Positions 8,145 through 15,190 of a DNA stretch of 64,000 nt are shown here, in pieces. Position 1 is the stretch's first letter. The number at the start of each line of letters is the position of its first letter. The notes under the pieces were generated by a model, which was not told where the DNA came from, made no database searches, and saw only the letters and a list, made by a program, of their open reading frames with translations. The DNA is from Candidatus Zixiibacteriota bacterium (GTDB lineage Bacteria; Zixibacteria; MSB-5A5; GN15; PGXB01): contig JAFGTT010000008.1 of NCBI GenBank assembly GCA_016933955.1, forward strand, positions 1 to 64,000, written 5' to 3'. The translations under genes were made by a program, and so were the position numbers.

Positions 8145-10903
8145 TAAGTATCGGGCAGTTTCACAAATTCAGAAACAGGCAGGTCCTGGAGCGTTATATC
8201 ACCAGGAAACATGGCGGTGATATCGCCAAATTTCTGACTGACGTTGATATCAGCCTTAATCACATTATCAAGGCTGATATGAAAAAGATGGGTGAGTGTG
8301 TGGATGATGCCAAACAGATTTTTAAGTACCTGCCGCAGCAATACAAACCGCGGTTATATCAGATAATCGGGCGGTACAATAATTTCAAAGCCAATTACCG
8401 GGCGGCCCTGAAATATTACCTCCGGGCCCGGGAGATGCATGAGAAAGCGGGCAATACGGAAGCCGTGGCGCGGCTCAACAAGGGATTGATCGATGTTTAC
8501 AATTATCTGGGGCAGTATGACGAATCTCTGAGAATCGGGCGGATGGCCCTGCGGTTCTTTCGACGGAAGAGATTTATTGAAGACGCCGGGCAGGTTTTGG
8601 TCAATATCGGAAATATTTATCATCGCATGGATAACAATCCCATGGCACTCAGGTATTACAACCGGGCCAGGAAAATTTTCGTTAAAACCGGCGGGTATCA
8701 GCTGGCCATAACCGAGTTCAATCGGGCCAATGTTTATGCCAACCTGAACCAGATCAGAAAAGCCGAAACATTATACCGGTGTGCCGCGGCGTTGTATCAT
8801 GAAGCAGGTATGGAAATTTCCGTATTAAGGGCGGAATCGGCCCTGGCCTACCTATTGTATCTGGGAAATCGCTACACCGAGTCTTTGACCATGTTCGAGC
8901 GAACCAACGATCGCATGGAGCAGCTTGGTTCAGTCCGGCCATCGGTGATTTTACTTCTCGACCTGGTTGAAATAAACGCCAAATTGAATCAGTATGGTTC
9001 GGCTATACTTCTGGCCGAGACGTTGATCCCCCGCTTGAAGAAGTATGGTATGCCCTATGAAATGGCCAAGACATATTATTTCGCGGCCGACGCCCTGATC
9101 CGGGTGGGCGATTATGATCGGGCTTCCCGGATGTTGAAACAGGCTGTCAGGGTTTTTGAGGAAGAGCGAAATGTGTTATGGCTGGGGATGGTCAGTATTG
9201 CCGAAAGTCGTCTTTATCAGGCCGAGGGGAAGTATGGTCCGGCCATCAAGTCGGCGACGGAAGCCAGGAGTTATTTTCGGAGGAGTGGTGACGAGGTAAG
9301 GCGGATAGACGCCGAGATCACGATGGTCGAGGCGTATCAATGCTCCGGCGATATGGCCCGGGCAGATCGGGTGTCGAAACGTCTTCTGAAAATGCGTCTG
9401 TTGAGTTACCAGAAATACAATCTCTATTATCCGCTCGGCCAGGGCTATTATACCGCCGGTCAATATGATAAGGCATATGCCATGTTTAAAAAGGCCATAA
9501 CGGAGGTGGAGAAAATGTTATCCGGCCTTTACCCCGATGAAATTCGATTTTTCTTCATGACAGACAAATATGATTGTTACCGAATGGCGGTCGAATGTCT
9601 TTTGCGGCTGGGACGGACGCGCGAATCGTTCATTACCAGTCTGAAGGGGATCGAGCTGGTCAATCAAAAATCGGCTTTTGAAAAAAAGATTCAGGCGGAG
9701 GTTCCCGCTGAACTCCTGGAGAAACGCGATCGGCTCCGGGCCGCCCTGAAACGGCTCAGTCAAACCGCGCCCGGTGAACAACGCAGTTCCGGAAATATGG
9801 CCACCTACTATTCAATCGAACAGAAATTGTGGTATAACGAGCGTAAAATAAGAGCCAGTCTGTATCCCGATGAAAAAAAGGTCAGGCGGAAGACATCCGC
9901 GGAATTTGATCCCCGCCGGTTATTGCAGAAAGACGAGACAATGGTCAGTTTCTTTTCTTCGGGAGCGATGTCGGGGGCTTTTTGCGCCGCAGCCGATAAG
10001 ATCGATTTTGTCAGGTTCGATATCACTCGTGAGGAATTGGAAGTAATGCTTCGCAAGCTTCATTTCATTTTTGAGAAATCGGTTTTTGGATTACGAGATG
10101 TCGATCGCACCCGGCAGATTGCCGATTATTATCTGGAGTTGCTTTATCGCAGGATATTCCGACCGGTAGAGTCTTATCTTTCCGGCCGCAAAGTAATCGC
10201 TATTACCGACAGCAGTTTCGGGCAAATTCCGCTGATTGCCCTGCGGGATGAGGCCGGGATTTATTTAAAAGACAAATATGATATCCGGATTCTCGTGAAT
10301 CCGGGGGATTTGAAACGTCGGCTGGTTTCCGATGATCGGATGGTAAAGACCAGGAATGCCATTTTTGCGGTATCATCCGATTCACTGCCGTCGATTGACA
10401 GGGAAGCAAACGAGATCAACAAATTGTTTGAGAAATCCCGGCTGTATTTAGACAAGACGGCCAGCTGTCATAATTTATCGGAGGAATTGAAGGAGGTTGA
10501 TGGTTTTGTGCACATAGCCGCGCACGCCTCGCGATCATCGGAGAATCCGTTGTTTTCGATGATTCTGATGGGTGACGGGCCGTTTTATCCGTTCGATTTA
10601 TTTGAATCTGGTGTACGGGCCAGGTTGGTCACTTTGTCGGGATGTCAGACAGCCGCCCCCGGTCTTTACTACGGCAATTCTTTCAGTCTCGCCAAGGCAT
10701 TTTACCAGGCCGGAAGTCAACACGTTCTGGCATCGTTATGGCCGGTCTCTGATAAGCTGAGTATGCTCTTTATGATAGAGTTCTATAAGACTCTGGCTAA
10801 AGTGGGGAATGTTTACAGTGCTTATCAAAATGCGGTCAACAGGATCATTGATATCACCGATAATCCCGCGTTTTGGAGTTCATTCGTTTTGCTTGGCATT
10901 TAG
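8141..10903 (+). CDS. TPR-CHAT caspase-like protease, first copy
   Basis: A 920-aa cytoplasmic protein. Residues about 50-520 are tandem tetratricopeptide repeats (for example LKYYLRAREMHEKAGNTEAV, LVNIGNIYHRMDNNPMALRY). The C-terminal part (about 580-920) is a CHAT domain of the caspase/separase clan, with predicted catalytic His795 in HIAAHAS and Cys835 in LVTLSGCQTAAPG, followed by the usual ASLWPVSD and DNPAFWSSFVLLG. Both catalytic residues are intact. The start overlaps the adaptor stop as ATGA. Known relatives include Csx29, the TPR-CHAT protease of type III-E CRISPR systems that cleaves an inhibitor of a sigma factor; here a sigma factor and small partner are encoded immediately upstream but no CRISPR genes are present. 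The paralogue at 60217 has exactly the same length. Confidence 0.9.
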   Translation: MISIGQFHKFRNRQVLERYITRKHGGDIAKFLTDVDISLNHIIKADMKKMGECVDDAKQIFKYLPQQYKPRLYQIIGRYNNFKANYRAALKYYLRAREMHEKAGNTEAVARLNKGLIDVYNYLGQYDESLRIGRMALRFFRRKRFIEDAGQVLVNIGNIYHRMDNNPMALRYYNRARKIFVKTGGYQLAITEFNRANVYANLNQIRKAETLYRCAAALYHEAGMEISVLRAESALAYLLYLGNRYTESLTMFERTNDRMEQLGSVRPSVILLLDLVEINAKLNQYGSAILLAETLIPRLKKYGMPYEMAKTYYFAADALIRVGDYDRASRMLKQAVRVFEEERNVLWLGMVSIAESRLYQAEGKYGPAIKSATEARSYFRRSGDEVRRIDAEITMVEAYQCSGDMARADRVSKRLLKMRLLSYQKYNLYYPLGQGYYTAGQYDKAYAMFKKAITEVEKMLSGLYPDEIRFFFMTDKYDCYRMAVECLLRLGRTRESFITSLKGIELVNQKSAFEKKIQAEVPAELLEKRDRLRAALKRLSQTAPGEQRSSGNMATYYSIEQKLWYNERKIRASLYPDEKKVRRKTSAEFDPRRLLQKDETMVSFFSSGAMSGAFCAAADKIDFVRFDITREELEVMLRKLHFIFEKSVFGLRDVDRTRQIADYYLELLYRRIFRPVESYLSGRKVIAITDSSFGQIPLIALRDEAGIYLKDKYDIRILVNPGDLKRRLVSDDRMVKTRNAIFAVSSDSLPSIDREANEINKLFEKSRLYLDKTASCHNLSEELKEVDGFVHIAAHASRSSENPLFSMILMGDGPFYPFDLFESGVRARLVTLSGCQTAAPGLYYGNSFSLAKAFYQAGSQHVLASLWPVSDKLSMLFMIEFYKTLAKVGNVYSAYQNAVNRIIDITDNPAFWSSFVLLGI

Positions 10904-10919
10904 CAGGGAGAGTCTAATC

Positions 10920-12404
10920 ATGAGCAATATCAAATTTTCGGCTTTGGGGGTGTTGTTATTTTTATTCGTATCTCTGGTCGCCTTTCCGTGGCATAACGGG
11001 GAGGCCGGCCAAAGAGATGTAATCCAGATTCATCCGGCGGCCATTCCCGGTCAAGCGATTGTGAATCTTGAAGCCGCCAAGTCGGTACATGATCTGGCAG
11101 GTGATATTGACGGCCGGGTACTGAAGAGCGATCCATGTAAGAAAAATATATATCTCATCTCGTTTCCCCGTGATTATACATTTGATGAAATCAGGGATGC
11201 CCTGAAGCATAATTCCGGGGTTATATCGGTCCGGCCCAATTACCGGGTAGCATTACCCGAAGTAAACCAGGGAAGTGATATTTTTCCCGATCAGAGCAAT
11301 CCCATTTACCTGGAAGGATCCAGTCCGAGTGCTTATTATGAGCAACAGAGTGAGGGCAATGTCGGATCGGATTCGGCCAATATGCTGGCAACCGGGCGGG
11401 ATGTGGTGGTCGGGATTATCGATAACGGGGTTGAGTATTACCATCCGTTGTTTATCTATATCGACAGTATTACTTCCGATACGACCCTGGACAGTACATT
11501 TGCCGACATGGGATACGATTATGTCGATGATGACAGCAGTGCGGCCGAGGAAACGGGTGACGCTTATGGACACGGGACATTCGTAACCGGAATCATCAGG
11601 CTGGTGGCCCCGAATTGCCGGGTTATACCGTATCGTGCTTTCGATGACGACGGTGTCGGAAGCAGTTTCGATGTATCATCGGCCATTTACCAGGCGATTG
11701 AAGACGGTGTCGATGTGCTTAATATGAGTTTCGGTTTATACTCCAGCGACACCTCAATAGCTGATGCGGTGGGCGAGGCGTACGAAGCAGGAATTGCCAT
11801 GGTGGCTTCATGCGGCAATGATAACACCGCCACACCGTTCTATCCGGCCTCATACACCGGAGTGATTGCGGTCTCGGCCATTGACAGCCTGGATTACCCG
11901 GCGGATTTCTCCAATCACGGAGCATATATCGATTATTGCGCACCGGGAGTCAACGTGTACAGCTCCCTGGCCGGTGAGTACAAGTGGGGGATCTGGAGCG
12001 GGACCTCGTTCGCGGCGCCGCAGGTGACGGGGATATGTGCCTTGATCCTCGAATGGAAACCGGCCTATTCCAGTTTGCAGGTCGACAGCCTGATTCGCAA
12101 GACAGCCGACACTTCGCTGGCCTGGGGTTCTTTTACGCCTCATGATTCATCGTACGGTTACGGCCGGGCCGACGCCTATGAGGTGGCCCTATGTCTGCGT
12201 CGAGGCGATGTGGATAATTCAGGAACCATTGATTCGTCGGATATCGTTTATTTGAACAGCTACCTGACAACGAGCGGTCCGCCCCCGGTACCGATCTTGA
12301 AACTGGGGGATGTCAACTGCTCCGGGATAATTAATACTCTGGATGTGGCGTATTTGATCAATTATCTCAACAGCGGGGGACCGGCTCCATGCTGTGGGGA
12401 ATAG
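10920..12404 (+). CDS. Secreted subtilisin-like serine protease with C-terminal dockerin repeats
   Basis: A 494-aa protein from the ATG at 10920, which has a GGGAGAG ribosome site and begins a signal peptide (about 1-29). Residues about 40-115 resemble an inhibitor_I9-type propeptide. The S8 catalytic domain has Asp168 (GIIDNG), His218 (GHGTFVTG), oxyanion Asn300 and Ser363 (GTSFAAPQ). Residues 428-488 form a two-repeat type I dockerin (GDVDNSGTIDSSD and GDVNCSGIINTLDVAYLINYL region). It lies 16 bp after the TPR-CHAT gene and ends before a strong terminator, so it is the last gene of the module. A homologue with the same propeptide and catalytic core follows the second TPR-CHAT gene. The dockerin suggests docking to a cohesin on a cell-surface scaffold encoded elsewhere. 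Confidence 0.9.
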   Translation: MSNIKFSALGVLLFLFVSLVAFPWHNGEAGQRDVIQIHPAAIPGQAIVNLEAAKSVHDLAGDIDGRVLKSDPCKKNIYLISFPRDYTFDEIRDALKHNSGVISVRPNYRVALPEVNQGSDIFPDQSNPIYLEGSSPSAYYEQQSEGNVGSDSANMLATGRDVVVGIIDNGVEYYHPLFIYIDSITSDTTLDSTFADMGYDYVDDDSSAAEETGDAYGHGTFVTGIIRLVAPNCRVIPYRAFDDDGVGSSFDVSSAIYQAIEDGVDVLNMSFGLYSSDTSIADAVGEAYEAGIAMVASCGNDNTATPFYPASYTGVIAVSAIDSLDYPADFSNHGAYIDYCAPGVNVYSSLAGEYKWGIWSGTSFAAPQVTGICALILEWKPAYSSLQVDSLIRKTADTSLAWGSFTPHDSSYGYGRADAYEVALCLRRGDVDNSGTIDSSDIVYLNSYLTTSGPPPVPILKLGDVNCSGIINTLDVAYLINYLNSGGPAPCCGE

Positions 12405-12443
12405 ATCTATATTGGGGTTAGCAAGGGTATTTTCATTCCAAAG

Positions 12444-12473
12444 AAAAGCCTCCGCAAAACGGAGGCTTTTTTT
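12444..12473 (+). terminator. Rho-independent terminator of the first sigma/CHAT/subtilase module
   Basis: Strong hairpin AAAGCCTCCG / CGGAGGCTTT with a 5-base CAAAA loop and a run of seven T, 40 bp after the subtilase stop. Confidence 0.92.
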
Positions 12474-12541
12474 GATAAATGTGATTGACAAATCCTTGTT
12501 ATGGTTATATCAAATTTTCATATCTATTACGGGAGAGGCCT

Positions 12542-13369
12542 ATGCACCTGGACGAAATCGGCCCATGGTCCGAAATGAAATTGAAAATAGTCAAGGATTA
12601 TGCAAAGGTATACTCCACTATACTCAAAAAATACCCCAGACTCAAATACTATTATATTGATGCCTTTTCCGGGCCGGGCATTCACAAACGTAAGAAAACC
12701 GGTGAATTTATACCGGGTAGTCCGCTTAATGTATTGTCAGTCAGACTGAATTTCCATGGGTATTATTTCATGGATAAGGATTGTGAGAAAATAGGATTTT
12801 TAAAGAAATTGATAGGGCCAAATGAAAACATAAAATATATATGTGGTGATTCCAATGTGCTATTGATTAAGGAAGTCTTTCCAGAAATTAAATATGAGGA
12901 TTATAAAAGAGCATTATGTTTTCTTGATCCTTATGGGTTACATCTGGATTGGAAGGTCGTGGAATTCGCAGGTAAAATGAAGACAATTGAGGTGTTCATT
13001 CTTTTTCCCTTGGAGGACATGAATCGGAATATTTTGCATAAAAACCCAGTGGATGTTAAGAAGAATCAAAAGATAAGAATGAACGCTTTCTGGGGTGATG
13101 AGTCGTGGTTTGAATATACATATGAAGAGGATTTGCCGGATTTATTTGGCGAGCCCACTCGATTTAAGGATAAGATTGATATCCTGTTGAAGGCATATAA
13201 GAAGCGCCTAAAGAATATTGCTAATTTTCAATATGTACCAGATCCTATTCCTTTTAGGAATAAGAAAAACGCCATAATATATTATATTTATTTTGCCACC
13301 CAGAAAAAGACTGCGTATGATGTGGTAAATTATATATTGAAGAAGTACAGTAAAACGGGCAGGATATAG
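12542..13369 (+). CDS. tcmP: Three-Cys-motif partner protein TcmP
   Basis: A 275-aa protein matching the TcmP family by its opening (HLDEIGPWSEMKLKIVKDY), the YYYIDAFSGPG segment, and the CFLDPYGLHLDWKVVEF block; the layout is reminiscent of a Rossmann methyltransferase-like fold. The ATG at 12542 is preceded by GGGAGAGG at a good distance; an upstream in-frame ATG at 12485 lies before this site. TcmP proteins are defined by their constant pairing with a three-Cys-motif protein, and that partner follows here with a one-base TAGTG overlap. The biochemical role of the pair is not established. The gene is clearly richer in A+T and AAA/AAT codons than the flanking genes, suggesting acquisition by transfer. 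Confidence 0.85.
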   Translation: MHLDEIGPWSEMKLKIVKDYAKVYSTILKKYPRLKYYYIDAFSGPGIHKRKKTGEFIPGSPLNVLSVRLNFHGYYFMDKDCEKIGFLKKLIGPNENIKYICGDSNVLLIKEVFPEIKYEDYKRALCFLDPYGLHLDWKVVEFAGKMKTIEVFILFPLEDMNRNILHKNPVDVKKNQKIRMNAFWGDESWFEYTYEEDLPDLFGEPTRFKDKIDILLKAYKKRLKNIANFQYVPDPIPFRNKKNAIIYYIYFATQKKTAYDVVNYILKKYSKTGRI

Positions 13370-14097
13370 TGGCCATTAAATCAGCCATAGAATGGACCGA
13401 TTCAACCTGGAATCCAATCACAGGTTGTACCAAAATCAGTCCCGGGTGTCGCTTCTGTTATGCGGAGAGAATGGCGAATCGATTGAGGGCAATGGGTCAA
13501 AAGAATTATGCCAGAGGGTTTGATGTCGTGCTTCATGATGATGTCCTGGACTATCCGCTTCAATGGAAAAAAGCGCAGAATATATTTGTAAATTCCATGA
13601 GCGATCTTTTTCATGAACAGGTGCCTGTCCCATTTATACAAAAGATTTTCGGGGTAATGCATAGAGCTCATTGGCATCGTTTTCAGATTCTCACAAAAAG
13701 ATCCGGGCGCTTGAAAGACCTGTCCGACTTATTGCACTGGACTCCAAACATATGGATGGGAGTCAGTATCGAAAACAGCAGGTACAAGTTTAGAATCGAT
13801 GATTTGAGAGAAACAAAAGCAACCATTAAATTTCTTTCTATTGAACCACTCATTGGCCGAATCGGAAGAATAAACTTAAGGAATGTGGATTGGGTAATAG
13901 CAGGGGGAGAATCCGGTCCCGGGGCAAGGCCCATCCGGCAGGATTGGGTTACTGAAATACGTGACCAATGTCTTGAAGCCGATGTTCCCTTTTTTTTCAA
14001 ACAATGGGGTGGTGTTAATAAGAAGAAAAACGGCCGAATTCTGGAAGGGAGAACGTGGGATGAAATGCCGGCCATAATGTCCCCGGCAGGAATCTAA
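13369..14097 (+). CDS. Three-Cys-motif protein (phage Gp37/Gp68, DUF5131 family)
   Basis: A 242-aa protein with the family signature near its N-terminus: IEWTDSTWNPITGC, then SPGCRFCYAERMA, giving a Cys-x6-Cys-x2-Cys arrangement at about residues 20-30 as in iron-sulfur, radical-SAM-like proteins. Further family blocks are NIFVNSMSDLFHE, ILTKR, WMGVSIE and VIAGGESGPGARP. It starts with GTG overlapping the TcmP stop by one base. Homologues occur in phages, plasmids and genomic islands. The activity is unknown; the pair is likely a mobile accessory cassette. Codon use is AT-rich like TcmP. Confidence 0.87.
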   Translation: MAIKSAIEWTDSTWNPITGCTKISPGCRFCYAERMANRLRAMGQKNYARGFDVVLHDDVLDYPLQWKKAQNIFVNSMSDLFHEQVPVPFIQKIFGVMHRAHWHRFQILTKRSGRLKDLSDLLHWTPNIWMGVSIENSRYKFRIDDLRETKATIKFLSIEPLIGRIGRINLRNVDWVIAGGESGPGARPIRQDWVTEIRDQCLEADVPFFFKQWGGVNKKKNGRILEGRTWDEMPAIMSPAGI

Positions 14098-14105
14098 TCT
14101 CATCT

Positions 14106-15059
14106 ATGTCAGCCAAAATTAATATCGCCGTGGTCGGCTATGGTTCGCAGGGACGAGCCTGGGCCCTTAATCTGAGGGATTCAGGGATGCCCGTCACTAT
14201 CGGTATCCCGGCCGGGGATGCCTCGCGCAAGACCGCCCTTAAGGATGGTTTCAAAGATATTACTTCTGTCGGCCGGGCGGTCGAATCATCGCATATCATC
14301 GTTTTCGCTTTTCCCGATCATCTTCACGGACGCGCTTTTAAGAAAGCCATAGAGCCGTATCTGCGGCCGAAAAGCGCCCTGGTGTTTTTGCATGGCTATT
14401 CAATTCATTTCGGGACGGTGATCCCTCCGAAAATCACCGATATTATTCTCCTGGCGCCGCTTGGACCGGGAACGGCGGTCCGGGAGAAATATCTGGCCGG
14501 GGAATCAATCGGGTATTTTTATGCCGTTCACCATAATGCAACCGGCCGGGCGCGCCGCGTTCTGGATTACCTGGTCAGGGGCCTGAAGATCGATCGCCGG
14601 ACGATGATAAAAACGACCTTTGCCGATGAAGCTATCGGCGACCTGTTCGGAGAACAAGCAGTTCTTTGCGGCGGGCTGTCGCAGTTAATAAAGATGGGTT
14701 TCGAGACCCTCGTGGAATCCGGAATTGCTCCGGATAAGGCCTACCTGGAGGTGGCTTACCAGCTCGATTTAATTGTCGGTCTCATAAAGGACCACGGCAT
14801 CGAGGGAATGTTCCATCGGATTTCGGTCGCGGCGCGGTATGGATCGCTTTTAAACGGACCGCGGATAATCGGACCGCAGGCTAAAAGCGGTATGAAAAAA
14901 ATTCTGGCCGAGATAAAATCCGGCCAATTTGCCAAAAAACTGAATTCCTTATCTCCGGCTGAGGTTAAAAAACTGGATACCGAATTAAGGGGTTTGACTG
15001 ATCCATTACTGGAAAAATCAGCCCGCAAATTCAGTCCGATCAAATCCAAAAAGAAATAA
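14106..15059 (+). CDS. Divergent ketol-acid reductoisomerase (IlvC) homologue
   Basis: A 317-aa class I KARI-like protein: NADPH-binding Rossmann N-terminus (AVVGYGSQGRAWALNLRDSG), HGYSIHFG, ATTF-like linker and DLFGEQAVLCGG (about 179-190). Metal ligands Asp179, Glu183 and Glu215 are present, as is substrate Ser240. However, two residues that are nearly invariant in KARI are changed: the Lys of APKGPG is Leu119 (APLGPG), and the Glu of the second metal pair (E-x3-E) is Gln219 (EVAYQ). The RISVAARYGS block also departs from the usual SISNTAEYGD. There is no ilvB, ilvN or ilvD next to it. It may reduce a different substrate, or act as a reductase without the isomerase step. It begins 8 bp after the three-Cys gene but has the base composition of the host. 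Confidence 0.8.
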   Translation: MSAKINIAVVGYGSQGRAWALNLRDSGMPVTIGIPAGDASRKTALKDGFKDITSVGRAVESSHIIVFAFPDHLHGRAFKKAIEPYLRPKSALVFLHGYSIHFGTVIPPKITDIILLAPLGPGTAVREKYLAGESIGYFYAVHHNATGRARRVLDYLVRGLKIDRRTMIKTTFADEAIGDLFGEQAVLCGGLSQLIKMGFETLVESGIAPDKAYLEVAYQLDLIVGLIKDHGIEGMFHRISVAARYGSLLNGPRIIGPQAKSGMKKILAEIKSGQFAKKLNSLSPAEVKKLDTELRGLTDPLLEKSARKFSPIKSKKK

Positions 15060-15190
15060 CGATTTCATCCCGACTGAAGACTACCACCTGTCTTAGCGGG
15101 ACCGGTTTTTTTGTTGATTCCAATCGAATACCGGGCAATCTTTCAATAATAAATTCCTGAATCGACCATAAAAATATAAGGTAGCAGGGT

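Noticed and set aside
8141-10903. Reading the TPR-CHAT module as part of a CRISPR type III-E system
   Set aside because: No CRISPR array, gRAMP-like effector, Cas1 or reverse transcriptase is visible; the sigma/adaptor neighbours resemble it only in general arrangement.
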